Source: Streptantibioticus ferralitis (GTDB lineage: Bacteria; Actinomycetota; Actinomycetes; Streptomycetales; Streptomycetaceae). From it: a stretch of DNA of 64,000 bases. This document shows positions 29,360 to 38,233 of this stretch, piece by piece. The translations under genes were made by a program, and so were the position numbers. Position 1 is the stretch's first letter. Each line of letters opens with the position of its first letter. The notes below the pieces were generated by a model, which was not told the DNA's origin, searched no databases, and saw only the letters and a program-made list of their open reading frames with translations. The stretch covers positions 1 through 64,000 of the forward strand of contig NZ_JARHTQ010000037.1 of assembly GCF_029223525.1 (NCBI RefSeq), given 5' to 3'.

Positions 29360-30400
29360 CTATGGGCATGGCGGGGCCGGTGCGGGGCCCAGTAGGTCCG
29401 CCGCGACGGCGGCGCGATGGTGAGCGGCGTCACCCCAGGCCGCGGAGAGCGCCCAGACCCGCCGCAACCACAGAACGAGGTCGCACTCCTCGGTGTAGCC
29501 GATCGCGCCGTGCACCTGAAGGCAGGACCGGGCCGCCAGATCCGCCGCGTCGGAGGCGAAGACCTTGGCCATGGCCGCGTCCCGCCCGGCCGACGGCAAG
29601 TCGTGGTCGAACGAGTACGCGGCGCGCAGTACGACGGGGTGTGCGAACTCCACCGCGATCAGCACATCGGCCAGCAGGTGCTTGACCGCCTGGTACGAGC
29701 CGATCGCCCGCCCGAATTGTTCGCGTTGCCCGGCGTACCGAACGGTCAGCTCAAGCATCGCGCGGGCGGCACCGAGCAGATCGGCGGCGGCCCCGATCGC
29801 GCCGAGCCATCCGGCGCGGGTGACCGTCCACTCGCGCAGCGCTACCGGCGGCTCACCTGACAGAGTCGATATATCAACATGAGCCAGACCGCGCCCCGGA
29901 TCCACTCCTGCCACCGGACCGATGCACGCGTCGGCGGCCGGGCAGACATGCAGCGCATGGCCGTCCACCACCAGGACGAGGTCCGCGTACGCGGCATGCG
30001 CAACGGGTACCGCGCCCGGTCCGCCGCCCGTCCGGGGCCCGCCGACCGGCAGCCGTACCGCGGCGACCGCGGTGCCCGCCGCGAGTTCGCGCAGCCACTT
30101 GGCGGCGCGGTCCGCATCCACCCCGGCCAGCAGTGCGGCCGCGACAGCGGCCTCCACCACCGGTTCCGGCGCGCACGCCCTGCCCCCCGCCGCCGCGACG
30201 GCCACCAGCGCGCCCGCGCCCAGGCCGAGCCCGCCGTGCTCCTCGGACACCAGTAGCCCGGTGACCCCGGTCTCCGCCAGTTCCTCCCACCGCTTACGGG
30301 CGAACCCCGCCCGGACATCCCGCGGGGTGCAACGGCGCTCCAGCAGCGCCCGGACCGTGCGGGCGAACAGTTCCTCGTCGGCCGTCGGCCCCAGCCTCAT
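29360..30400 (-). CDS. Acyl-CoA dehydrogenase, short partner subunit
   Basis: A 346-residue acyl-CoA dehydrogenase-like protein with a shortened, divergent N-terminal half. The C-terminal helical domain is conserved: [24 protein letters not shown] and [21 protein letters not shown]. It overlaps the full-length dehydrogenase 30397-31620 by 4 bases (ATGA). Such pairs are typical of alpha2beta2 FadE complexes in steroid side-chain and ring degradation, where one subunit carries the catalytic base and the other only structural and FAD contacts. The pair is predicted to desaturate a bulky CoA ester. Confidence 0.88.
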   Translation of the reverse strand: MRLGPTADEELFARTVRALLERRCTPRDVRAGFARKRWEELAETGVTGLLVSEEHGGLGLGAGALVAVAAAGGRACAPEPVVEAAVAAALLAGVDADRAAKWLRELAAGTAVAAVRLPVGGPRTGGGPGAVPVAHAAYADLVLVVDGHALHVCPAADACIGPVAGVDPGRGLAHVDISTLSGEPPVALREWTVTRAGWLGAIGAAADLLGAARAMLELTVRYAGQREQFGRAIGSYQAVKHLLADVLIAVEFAHPVVLRAAYSFDHDLPSAGRDAAMAKVFASDAADLAARSCLQVHGAIGYTEECDLVLWLRRVWALSAAWGDAAHHRAAVAADLLGPAPAPPCP

Positions 30401-31620
30401 CCGCCCGCCCCTCCTCCGCCGCCCAACCCCCTGGACGCCTTGCCCTTCGGTTCCTTCGGCAGGCCGAGCAGCCGCTCGGCGATGACGTTGCGCTGGATCT
30501 CGTTGGTGCCCGCGTAGATAGGGCCCGCGAGCGAGAAGAGATATCCGTCGAGCCAGCGGCCGCCGGTTTCCGCCCACGGCCCCAGCAGCCGCTGTGCGGT
30601 GGCGTGCAGGTTCAGATCGAGTTCGGACCAGAAGACCTTGTTGACGCTGGACTCCGGCCCGATGGACTGCCCATCGCCGAGCCGGGTGACGGTACGGAAG
30701 GTGTAGAGGCGGTAGGCCTCGGCGCGCATCCAGGCGTCCACCACGGCGTCTCGGTACGCGTCCGGGGTGCCGGTGCCCGCCGCCGTGCCGACGCTCACCT
30801 GGCCGTAGAGCCGCACCAACTGGTCGGCGGTGGCCAGGAAGCGGCCGGGGCTGCGCAGATGGAGGCCGCGTTCATCGCCGGTGGTCGACATCGCGACGCT
30901 CCAGCCCTGCCCGGGCTCGCCCAGCACATCGGTGTCCGGTACGAAGACATCTTCGAGGAAGACCTCGGCGAACCCCGGTTCGCCGTCCAGTTGCCGGATC
31001 GGTCGCACGGTCACGCCGTCGGCCGCGAGGTCGATCATGAAGTAGGTGAGGCCGTGCTGGCGTTCGGCCCGTGCGTCGGTCCTGAACAGGCCGAACATCC
31101 GATGTCCGTAGGTTCCGCGCGAGCTCCAGGTCTTCTGTCCGGTCAGTCGCCAGCCGCCGCGCCGCTCATCGCGAACCGCACGCGACCGCAGCGCCGCCAG
31201 ATCCGACCCGGCACCCGGCTCCGACCAGCCCTGTACCCAGATCTCGTCCCCGGCGGCCATCGGCGGCAGGATGCGGCGGCGCTGCTCCTCGGTGCCGTGG
31301 GCGAAGACGGCGGGGGCGAAGAGGAAGATGCCGTTCTGGCTTACCCGGCCTGGTGCACCCGAGCGCCAGTACTCCTCCTCGAAGATCAGCCACTCAACGA
31401 GCGATGCACCTCTGCCGCCGTAGCCCTCCGGCCAACTGACCACCGCCCAGCGGGCGTCGTACAACTGGCGCTCCCACCGCTGGTGCGCGCGGAAGCCATC
31501 CGGGGTGTCCATGGACGGCAGGGGATCCCGCGGCACATGCCGGGCGAGCCAGTCCCGTATCTCCCGCCGGAAGTCCTCTTCGGTCGCACTGAAGATAAGG
31601 TCCGTCACTTGCGCTAGCAT
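30397..31620 (-). CDS. Acyl-CoA dehydrogenase, full-length subunit
   Basis: A 407-residue FadE-type dehydrogenase. Motifs: WSEPGAGSDLAAL near residue 140 (FAD/substrate), GLTYFMIDL, VRPIRQLDGEPGFAEVFLEDV and the C-terminal AGTNEIQRNVIAERLLGLPKEP. It is first in an operon with the short subunit and is divergent from the FadA6-like thiolase across operator box 5. The ATG at 31620 lies 2 bases from the operator and lacks a good ribosome-binding site, so either the message is leaderless or the in-frame GTG at 31608 is used. Confidence 0.9.
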   Translation of the reverse strand: MLAQVTDLIFSATEEDFRREIRDWLARHVPRDPLPSMDTPDGFRAHQRWERQLYDARWAVVSWPEGYGGRGASLVEWLIFEEEYWRSGAPGRVSQNGIFLFAPAVFAHGTEEQRRRILPPMAAGDEIWVQGWSEPGAGSDLAALRSRAVRDERRGGWRLTGQKTWSSRGTYGHRMFGLFRTDARAERQHGLTYFMIDLAADGVTVRPIRQLDGEPGFAEVFLEDVFVPDTDVLGEPGQGWSVAMSTTGDERGLHLRSPGRFLATADQLVRLYGQVSVGTAAGTGTPDAYRDAVVDAWMRAEAYRLYTFRTVTRLGDGQSIGPESSVNKVFWSELDLNLHATAQRLLGPWAETGGRWLDGYLFSLAGPIYAGTNEIQRNVIAERLLGLPKEPKGKASRGLGGGGGAGG

Positions 31621-31622
31621 AA

Positions 31623-31639
31623 CCTGACGGCTCGTCAGA
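31623..31639. promoter_or_regulatory. Operator box 5, CCTGACGGCTCGTCAGA
   Basis: Lies between divergent acyl-CoA dehydrogenase and thiolase genes. Arms CTGACG and CGTCAG are exact, and the box abuts the annotated dehydrogenase start. Confidence 0.68.
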
Positions 31640-31702
31640 TTTAAGAGCGCGCTTCACCAGCACCCTGCGGTCGTCACCAGCATCCTGCATGGAGGGGTCG
31701 TC

Positions 31703-32854
31703 ATGGCAGAGGCCTTCATCGTCGAGGCGGTACGCACACCGGTGGGCCGCAAGAAGGGCGCCCTGTCGTCGGTGCACCCGGCGGACCTGGGCGCGCATGT
31801 GCTGCGGGCACTGGTCCAGCGCTGCGGAATCGATCCAGCGGCGGTCGAGGACGTGATCTTCGGCTGCCTGGACACCGTCGGCGGGCAGGCGGGCGATATC
31901 GCTCGCACCTGCTGGCTCGCCGCCGGGCTGCCGGAACACGTACCCGGCGTGACGATCGACCGGCAGTGCGGCTCGTCGCAGCAGGCGGTGCACTTCGCCG
32001 CGCAGGCGGTGATGTCCGGCACCTGCGACCTGGTGGTCGCGGGCGGCGTACAGAACATGTCGCAGATCCCCATCGCCGCGGCCTTCCGTGTCGGCGCGGA
32101 GTACGGCTTCGCCGACCCGTTCTCCAGCTCCACCGGCTGGCGCCAGCGGTACGGGGAGCAGCCCGTCAGCCAGTTCCACGGCGCGGAGATGATCGCGCGC
32201 CAATGGGACATCTCCCGCGAGGAGATGGAACACCTCGCGCTCGCCAGCCATCAAAAGGCGGTGCACGCCATCGACAGCGGCTGGTTCGAGAAGGAGACCG
32301 CTCCGCTGACCGAGTTGGCGGTCGACGAAGGGCCGCGCAGGGACACCTCGTTGGAGAAGATGGCGTCCCTGGAACCGCTCGCACCGGGTGGACGGCTCAC
32401 CGCCGCCCTCGCCTCACAGATCTCCGATGGCGCATCGGCGCTGCTGCTCGCCTCGGAGCGGGCCGTACGGGACCACGGGCTCACCCCGCGCGCTCGCGTC
32501 CACCATCTGTCGGTGCGCGGCGGCGATCCCATCGCCATGCTGACCGCGCCGATTCCGGCAACCGAGCGCGCTCTGGCCAAGACGGGTATGGCCATCGGGG
32601 ACTTCGACGCCATCGAGATCAACGAGGCATTCGCCTCGGTGGTGCTGGCGTGGCTGAAGGAGACCGGCGCCGACCCGGCGAAGGTGAACCCGTGCGGCGG
32701 TGCGATCGCCCTTGGGCATCCGCTGGGCGCCACCGGCGCGAAGCTCATGACCACCTTGCTGCACCAACTGGAGCGCGCGGGCGGACGGTTCGGCCTCCAG
32801 ACCATGTGCGAGGGGGGCGGCCAGGCCAACGTCACCATCATCGAGCGTCTGTAG
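31703..32854 (+). CDS. Acetyl-CoA acetyltransferase (FadA6-like thiolase)
   Basis: A 383-residue degradative thiolase. All catalytic residues are visible: Cys89 in DRQCGSSQ, His339 in ALGHPLGATG and Cys369 in MCEGGGQANV. It cleaves a beta-ketoacyl-CoA to give acetyl-CoA and a shortened CoA ester. In the mycobacterial CD-ring pathway FadA6 acts after ring opening by IpdAB; the ipd genes lie 1 kb away here and share the operator type. The ATG at 31703 is preceded by GGAGGGG. Confidence 0.92.
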   Translation: MAEAFIVEAVRTPVGRKKGALSSVHPADLGAHVLRALVQRCGIDPAAVEDVIFGCLDTVGGQAGDIARTCWLAAGLPEHVPGVTIDRQCGSSQQAVHFAAQAVMSGTCDLVVAGGVQNMSQIPIAAAFRVGAEYGFADPFSSSTGWRQRYGEQPVSQFHGAEMIARQWDISREEMEHLALASHQKAVHAIDSGWFEKETAPLTELAVDEGPRRDTSLEKMASLEPLAPGGRLTAALASQISDGASALLLASERAVRDHGLTPRARVHHLSVRGGDPIAMLTAPIPATERALAKTGMAIGDFDAIEINEAFASVVLAWLKETGADPAKVNPCGGAIALGHPLGATGAKLMTTLLHQLERAGGRFGLQTMCEGGGQANVTIIERL

Positions 32855-32921
32855 CCGATCCCGCGGTGAGCGATGGGCGCGACCCGTGGCACCTCGGCTC
32901 CGAAGCTGTGCCGGACAGTCG

Positions 32922-33713
32922 CTATATCTCCCCTACTTTCGTCGCCGTGTCGATGACGGTGAAGTGCGCGCCCTGGTCGTCGATGACCGAGGCCCAGCGG
33001 CCGTGCGGGCTGTCCTGCGGTTCGGTGTTCACCCTGCCGCCGAGCTTTCGGACCGTCGCGACCGCGTTGTCGCAGTTGTCGACCACGAAGTAGACCCTGA
33101 AGTGCGCGGGCAGCCCGGCCGGGAAGTCCGGCCCCATCTGCAGGCGTCCTGCGATGTACTGGATTTCGGAGTCCCGCTTGAGGGTCCACACCTCGTAGTC
33201 GAAGTCGCCGCCCGCGTCGCCTATCTGCTCGGTCTCATAGCCGAACACCTGTCGATAGAAGGGATCCACGGCGTCCTTCTCCCGCGTGTACAGCTCCGTC
33301 CAGCCGAAGGCCCCTACCTCGTCCCGCTTGTCGAAGCCTTGGTGTCGGCCGCCCTGCCACACACCGAAGACCGCGCCACTCGGATCGGCGGCGATCGCCA
33401 TGGTGCCGAAGTCGCCGACCTGCCCCGGGCCCATCACGATCTGCCCGCCCGCCTCGCGTATCTTCTCGGCGGTCCTGGCCGCGTCCTCGGACGCGAAGTA
33501 CACCGTCCACGTGGTCGGCATGCGTCCGTCGAACTTGGGAATGAGCGCCGCGACGTGGCTTCCGTCGTGCAGCGCCAGGCTGTAGGAGTCGCCCTCCGCA
33601 CCACCCTCTTCGAATGTCCAGCCGAGCAGTTCCCCGTAGAAGCGCTTGCCCGCTGCCACATCCGGGAGCATCGCATCCACCCAGCAAGGGGCACCTTCCG
33701 CGAACGCCGACAT
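32922..33713 (-). CDS. VOC-family (glyoxalase-like) protein, two-domain
   Basis: A 263-residue protein with two tandem vicinal-oxygen-chelate domains, each about 120 residues. Domain 1 starts PCWVDAMLPDVAAGKRFYGELLGW and domain 2 starts FGWTELYTREKDAVDPFYRQVFGY. VOC proteins include glyoxalases, extradiol dioxygenases and antibiotic-binding proteins, so the function is open. The ATG at 33713 follows GGAGG; an upstream extension to 33758 is poorly conserved in type. It has no operator box and may not belong to the regulon. Confidence 0.83.
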   Translation of the reverse strand: MSAFAEGAPCWVDAMLPDVAAGKRFYGELLGWTFEEGGAEGDSYSLALHDGSHVAALIPKFDGRMPTTWTVYFASEDAARTAEKIREAGGQIVMGPGQVGDFGTMAIAADPSGAVFGVWQGGRHQGFDKRDEVGAFGWTELYTREKDAVDPFYRQVFGYETEQIGDAGGDFDYEVWTLKRDSEIQYIAGRLQMGPDFPAGLPAHFRVYFVVDNCDNAVATVRKLGGRVNTEPQDSPHGRWASVIDDQGAHFTVIDTATKVGEI

Positions 33714-33807
33714 GGCCCTGAGTCCTCCCGTGCGATGGGATGTCGTCTTGCTGGCCACGCTAGTCCGGGTGCCCGGCTTACGCCCGCCCTGTGGATAACC
33801 GATCCGC

Positions 33808-34881
33808 TCAACGCGTCACGGCGCTGTGGACGGCCGCCAGCCGCTCCTCGGCCTCGGCGACCACGCGCCGGACCAACTCCGCGCAGGGCGGGAGGTCGTC
33901 GATGACCCCCGCCACCTGTCCGGTGGCCATGACACCCAGGTCAGCGCGGCCCTCCACCATCGCGGCGCGCAGAAGTACCGGGGTGTTGGCCGCCATCAAC
34001 ACCTGCGGCCAGCTCAGCCCGCGCGCACCCCGCATCGCGCGCCCCTCACGCACCATCGCGCGCAGCGGTGTTCCGGACATCCGCGCGAAGCGCAGGGCGT
34101 TGCGAACCGCGCGCGGATAGCGCACCAGCGGCCCGCCGCGCTCCAGGGAGGCCACGAAGTCGGTGGCCAGCACCCGGTGCGGCACTCCATCCACCTCACG
34201 CGTCACGGTGGTCCCGGTGACGTCCGCGGACAGGTAGCGGTCCTGTACGGCGCGTGGCACCGGTGCGTCCGAGGTGAGCAGGAAGCGGGTGCCCATCGCG
34301 ATGCCGTCGGCACCGTAGGCCAAGGCGGCGGCCAGACCTCTGCCGTCGAAGAACCCGCCCGCCGCGATGACGACGACGGACGAGCCCGCGAGCGCGTCCA
34401 CGACCTGCGGCAGCAGCAGGGTCGTCGGCACCGGACCGGTGTGGCCGCCGCCCTCGCCGCCCTGTGCGACGACCGCGTCCACCCCCCATTCGGCGACCTT
34501 CTCGGCATGCCGTCTGGCACCGATCGAGGGGATCACGATCATCCCGTGATCGTGTGCCCGCTTGATCAGTTCGCGGCTGGGCGCCTGCGCGAACGAGGCG
34601 ACGCGCACGCCTTCGCGGCCCATGAGGTCGATCCGCTCTGCGGCGTCGGGGGCGTCGGATCGCAGGTTGACGCCGAAGGGGCGGTCCGGCGCCGCCACCT
34701 TGACCTCGGCGATCGCGGTCTCCAGTTCCCCGTACGCCATGGTGGCCGAGGCCAGTACGCCCAGGGCGCCCGCCCGGGCGGTCGCCGCGACCAGCGGTGG
34801 ATAGGCCACGTACCCCATACCGGTCTGCACGATCGGGTGGTCGATGCCGATCAGGGCGGTCAGCCGGGTGCGCAGCGTCAT
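33808..34881 (-). CDS. ipdC: IpdC-like flavin reductase (nitronate-monooxygenase family)
   Basis: A 357-residue FMN-dependent TIM-barrel enzyme. It starts TLRTRLTALIGIDHPIVQTGMGYV and has GGEGGGHTG near residue 140 and AAGGFFDGRGLAAALAYGADGIAMGTRFLLTSD split around residues 180-210. The match to mycobacterial IpdC is strong through the C-terminal SWPQVLMAANTPVLLRA and GQVAGVIDDLPPC. IpdC takes part in preparing the last steroid rings for IpdAB hydrolysis. It overlaps ipdB by 4 bases (ATGA) as last gene of the echA20-ipdA-ipdB-ipdC operon. A longer frame to 35121 lies over ipdB and is rejected. Confidence 0.9.
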   Translation of the reverse strand: MTLRTRLTALIGIDHPIVQTGMGYVAYPPLVAATARAGALGVLASATMAYGELETAIAEVKVAAPDRPFGVNLRSDAPDAAERIDLMGREGVRVASFAQAPSRELIKRAHDHGMIVIPSIGARRHAEKVAEWGVDAVVAQGGEGGGHTGPVPTTLLLPQVVDALAGSSVVVIAAGGFFDGRGLAAALAYGADGIAMGTRFLLTSDAPVPRAVQDRYLSADVTGTTVTREVDGVPHRVLATDFVASLERGGPLVRYPRAVRNALRFARMSGTPLRAMVREGRAMRGARGLSWPQVLMAANTPVLLRAAMVEGRADLGVMATGQVAGVIDDLPPCAELVRRVVAEAEERLAAVHSAVTR

Positions 34882-35672
34882 GCCGGAACCTCGCGGTCCC
34901 GCAACGAGCGCGGATCGAGCACCTGGCGGATCAGACGCAGTTCCTCGGGGGCGGGGACACGGGTCGTCGGCGCGTTGGCGGTGCCCGTCAACACCTCCCC
35001 CGTGCCTTCTGCGCCACCGAGATCGAAACCTGTTGCCTCGACAACTTCCGCGACCGTGACGCCGGGATGAACGGAGGCCAGCCTCATCCGCCCGTCGTGC
35101 GGATCGAAGTCCAGTACGCACAGGTTGGTGACGACCCGCCGTAGATCGTGGAAGCGGGCTGAGGGACCGGGCAGCGCGGCCGCCCGGTCATTGCCGACAC
35201 CGCAGACGACGTCGACGTGGGCGGTGAAGACGCGGGGGCTGTGCCGCGGCGCCCAGTAGCTGGTGGCGTGGTTGACGGTGTTGCCCGGGGCGCCGCGCGC
35301 ACCGAGAAGCTGGCGTTTGGGGCGGTCCCACTCGCCTACGCAGGAGATGTTGGCATTTCCGTACGCGTCGATCTGTGCCGGGCCCATCATCACGTGACGG
35401 CGCCCGTTCGCGAGCAGGTCGAGCACCGCACGGTACGGCAGCCAGCCCTCGACGGTGAGGCCGTCAGGTGGCGCGCCCAGCGCCACGTCACCGTCGATGA
35501 CCTGGGCGAGTCCGTCGGTCAGCACCAGGTCCGGCGCGAACGTGGCACGGGCCAGGCGGGCGCCGATGGTCGGTATCGCCCCCATCGGGCTGGCGAGGAT
35601 CTCGCCGTCACCGCGCCAGGCCTCCGCGCAGGCGACGACGCAGATCTCGGCACGGGTCGCGGTGGTGATCAC
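34878..35672 (-). CDS. ipdB: IpdB-like CoA-transferase-family ring hydrolase, beta subunit
   Basis: A 264-residue class-I CoA-transferase-fold protein. It aligns with mycobacterial IpdB along its length: TRAEICVVACAEAWRGDGE, FAPDLVLTDGLAQ, GRRHVMMGPAQIDAYGNANIS, RGAPGNTVNHATSYW and LHLIR/DPRSLRDRE at the end. Despite the fold, IpdAB is known to be a hydrolase that opens the last ring of COCHEA-CoA in steroid degradation, not a CoA transferase. It overlaps ipdA and ipdC by 4 bases on each side, implying a stoichiometric complex. Confidence 0.9.
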   Translation of the reverse strand: MITTATRAEICVVACAEAWRGDGEILASPMGAIPTIGARLARATFAPDLVLTDGLAQVIDGDVALGAPPDGLTVEGWLPYRAVLDLLANGRRHVMMGPAQIDAYGNANISCVGEWDRPKRQLLGARGAPGNTVNHATSYWAPRHSPRVFTAHVDVVCGVGNDRAAALPGPSARFHDLRRVVTNLCVLDFDPHDGRMRLASVHPGVTVAEVVEATGFDLGGAEGTGEVLTGTANAPTTRVPAPEELRLIRQVLDPRSLRDREVPA

Positions 35673-36559
35673 CGAGCGCCTCCCGCATGCTCTCTCGTCG
35701 CGGCCCGGAATTCGTCCACAGCCTGTTGATACGACGGCTCATCAGGGTGACTGAGGAAGCGGTCCGCGAAGACGGCCCAACTCTCCGGGTCGGCCGCCGC
35801 CCTCGCGTACGCCTGCTGGAACGCCTCGTCGCGCCCGTACTCCGGCGGGCACTCGGTGAAGTGCGCGCCGCGCGGTGCCTCGATCACGCCCGTGGTCAGA
35901 TGCCGGTGGATCACCAGCGAGTGCAGGCAGCCCGCCTCCTGTCGCAGATCGGCGGTGGGTACGAGGCGTTCCGCTGACACATACGCCGTCCTCGCCGCCA
36001 GGCAGAACAGGTCGTCGAAGAACTGGTCGGGCCCGGTGAGCGCCGCGTTGCCGCGCGCGTCGGCGAGGTTGGCGTGCACCAGCGCGACGTCCAGTTCCAG
36101 TGGCGGCGCGGCCATCACCTCGTCCCCGCTCCCGTACGGGTCGGCGACGGTACGCAGGAAGGGCGCGTTGCGCCGCACGTCCGAGCCGATCCCACCGCGC
36201 ACCGGCATGAACGGCAGCCGCAGCGCCGCCGCCCGCAGCCCGGCGAGGAACATGCCCTCGTCCAGTTCCAGGGCCTCCACCGCGCCCGCTTCACGGGCCG
36301 CCCGGAAATGGGGTTCGAGGGGTATCGAGTCGAGCGACACAAAGCCGTAGACAACCTTGCGGATCTTGCCCGCCGCACAGAGCAAGCCGACGTCAGGCCC
36401 GCCGTAGGAGACCACGGTCAGATCCTTGACCGGTGAGCGCAGCAGTGCGCGTACCAGCGCCATGGGCTTGCGGCGCGAACCCCAGCCGCCGATGCCGACC
36501 GTCATGCCGTCCTCGACGCGCGAGACGGCCTCGTCGGCAGTCATCCGCTTGTCCGTCAC
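35669..36559 (-). CDS. ipdA: IpdA-like CoA-transferase-family ring hydrolase, alpha subunit
   Basis: A 296-residue partner of IpdB. Conserved blocks are DGMTVGIGGWGSRRKPMALVRA, VVSYGGPDVGLLCAAGKI, YGFVSLDSIPLEPHF, ELDEGMFLAGL and FFDDLFCLAARTAYVSAERLV. These track mycobacterial IpdA closely. The alpha/beta pair hydrolyses a cyclic beta-diketone-like CoA ester. Operon position is second, after echA20 (4-base overlap). Confidence 0.9.
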   Translation of the reverse strand: MTDKRMTADEAVSRVEDGMTVGIGGWGSRRKPMALVRALLRSPVKDLTVVSYGGPDVGLLCAAGKIRKVVYGFVSLDSIPLEPHFRAAREAGAVEALELDEGMFLAGLRAAALRLPFMPVRGGIGSDVRRNAPFLRTVADPYGSGDEVMAAPPLELDVALVHANLADARGNAALTGPDQFFDDLFCLAARTAYVSAERLVPTADLRQEAGCLHSLVIHRHLTTGVIEAPRGAHFTECPPEYGRDEAFQQAYARAAADPESWAVFADRFLSHPDEPSYQQAVDEFRAATREHAGGAR

Positions 36560-37359
36560 GTGCCCTCCCCTTGTGGCGCGCTGTTCCGCCCGGGGACAGC
36601 GCCGTTCCCTCGGACGAAGTCGTCGCGCAGCCGGTCGCTGACGCCGGTCAGGTTGAGCTCGAAGGTGAAGCCCTGTTCGTAGCGGTAGGAGCGTTTGACG
36701 TCGACGGGATCGATGCCGTTGAGGGACTGCTTGGCGGCACGGATGACGACCGCGTCCTTGGCTGCGACGCTCGCGGCGACCTCCAGCGCGGTGTCACGCA
36801 GCTTGTCGCGGTCGACGACCGCGAGCACCGAACCGTATCCGTGCAGTTCGGCGGCGGTGGCGCGCTGCGCGGTGTAGACCATGTGCCGCATCCGCTGCTG
36901 CGGCACCAACCGGGCCAGATGCGTGGCCGCACCCAGGGCGCCGCGGTCGACCTCGGGCAGCCCCACGTACGCGTCATGCGAGGCGAGCACGATGTCCGCG
37001 TTGCCCACCAGACCCACCCCGCCTCCCACACAGAAGCCGTGCACCGCGGCGATCACCGGGACCGGGCAGTCGTACACCGCGGAAAAGGCGGCGGCGCAAC
37101 CGGCGTTGACACCGATCAACGCGTCGAACGCTCCTTCGCCGTCGCGCGGTGGGCGCTGCATCTCCTTGATGTCGACGCCCGCGCAGAAGCCCCGGCCCTC
37201 CGCCCGCAGAATCAGCACCCTTGTGCTGGGCTCCGAGCCCTGCGCGTTAAGCGCACGAGCGAGTTCAAACCACCCTGAAGCATCAAGTGCGTTGACTGGT
37301 GGAGCGTCGATCACCACTTCCGCGATGCCCAGCTCCTGGCGTGCCACCCATATCGCCAT
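36556..37359 (-). CDS. echA20: EchA20-like enoyl-CoA hydratase/ring hydrolase
   Basis: A 267-residue crotonase-fold enzyme, first gene of the ipd operon. It matches mycobacterial EchA20: APPVNALDASGWFELA, LRAEGRGFCAGVDIKEMQ, NAGCAAAFSAVYDCPVPVIAAVHGFCVGGG (split), GALGAATHLARLVPQ, and EQGFTFELNLTGVSDRLRDDFV at the end. EchA20 hydrolyses ring D of the steroid CD-ring intermediate to give the IpdAB substrate. The ATG at 37359 is chosen because GGAGGAAGGG just precedes it. Operator box 6 lies 31 bases upstream. Confidence 0.9.
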   Translation of the reverse strand: MAIWVARQELGIAEVVIDAPPVNALDASGWFELARALNAQGSEPSTRVLILRAEGRGFCAGVDIKEMQRPPRDGEGAFDALIGVNAGCAAAFSAVYDCPVPVIAAVHGFCVGGGVGLVGNADIVLASHDAYVGLPEVDRGALGAATHLARLVPQQRMRHMVYTAQRATAAELHGYGSVLAVVDRDKLRDTALEVAASVAAKDAVVIRAAKQSLNGIDPVDVKRSYRYEQGFTFELNLTGVSDRLRDDFVRGNGAVPGRNSAPQGEGT

Positions 37360-37390
37360 CAGCCCTTCCTCCACGCCGACTTGAGCGCTA

Positions 37391-37407
37391 TCTGACGTTC
37401 CGTCAGC
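37391..37407. promoter_or_regulatory. Operator box 6, TCTGACGTTCCGTCAGC
   Basis: Lies between the echA20-ipdABC operon (start 37359) and the SDR-tetR operon (start 37429). A strong palindrome match here means the regulator would control both the ring-opening operon and its own transcription. Confidence 0.75.
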
Positions 37408-37428
37408 TAGTCTGGCACGATAGCCGAC

Positions 37429-38229
37429 GTGACGGATGGCCTGGAAGGGAAAGTCGCGCTCGTAACGGGCGGCACTCGCGGTATCGGCCGGGCGATCGCC
37501 GAGCGATTGCGAACGGCGGGCGCCGAGGTCGCCGTCTGCGGCCGCAGGCAGCCGGACGCGCTGCCGGACGGCATCACCTTCTTTCCAGCCGACGTACGGG
37601 ACCCGGACGCCGTCAGCGGACTGTTCGCCGGACTGCGCGGCGCGTACGGACGCCTCGATCTACTGGTCAACAACGCGGGCGGCTCCCCGTACGCGGAGGC
37701 GGCCACCGTCTCCCCGCGGTTCTCCCACGCGATCATCGAGCTGAACCTGCTGGCGCCGCTCTACTGCGCGCAGGCGGCGAACCTGATCATGCGCGAGCAG
37801 GACGGCGGCGGATCCATCGTCAATATCGGCAGCGTCAGCGGGGTCCGCCCCTCCCCCGGCACCGCCGCCTACGGGGCCGCCAAGGCGGGCCTGTCCTCGC
37901 TCACCCGCTCTCTGGCCGCCGAGTGGGCCCCGAAGGTCCGGGTGAACTGCCTGGTCGTGGGCCTGGTCCTGACCGAGGACGGCACAGGTGCACCATCGGA
38001 GCATTCGCCGGGTCACTACGGAGACGGAGCCGCCCGACGGGCGCTGGCAGCCGCCATTCCCATGGGCCGACTGGCCTCCCCTGACGAGATCGCGGATCCC
38101 GTGCTGTTTCTGGCATCGGCCGGCGCACGCTATATAACCGGCGCTGACCTGCAGATTCATGGCGGAGGGGAGCTCCCTCCCCATTTGCACGCAGCCGAAT
38201 CGCGCACTGATCACCCGAAGGTAAACTGA
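37429..38229 (+). CDS. Short-chain dehydrogenase/reductase divergent from echA20
   Basis: A 266-residue SDR. TGGTRGIG nucleotide motif, NNAGG near residue 82, Ser then YGAAKAGLSSLTR (catalytic Tyr-x-x-x-Lys) near residue 145, and a C-terminal ADLQIHGGGELPP. Its position, divergent from the echA20-ipdABC operon, is the same as SDR genes in mycobacteria (Rv3548c/Rv3549c). It probably oxidises or reduces a hydroxyl on the ring intermediate. The GTG at 37429 has a weak ribosome-binding site. The tetR gene follows after 4 bases. Confidence 0.87.
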   Translation: MTDGLEGKVALVTGGTRGIGRAIAERLRTAGAEVAVCGRRQPDALPDGITFFPADVRDPDAVSGLFAGLRGAYGRLDLLVNNAGGSPYAEAATVSPRFSHAIIELNLLAPLYCAQAANLIMREQDGGGSIVNIGSVSGVRPSPGTAAYGAAKAGLSSLTRSLAAEWAPKVRVNCLVVGLVLTEDGTGAPSEHSPGHYGDGAARRALAAAIPMGRLASPDEIADPVLFLASAGARYITGADLQIHGGGELPPHLHAAESRTDHPKVN

Positions 38230-38233
38230 CGGC

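Noticed and set aside
33808..37359. Treating ipdA/ipdB as an ordinary CoA transferase
   Set aside because: Fold is that of CoA transferases, but full-length resemblance to IpdA/IpdB and the echA20/ipdC neighbours favour the ring-hydrolase role.
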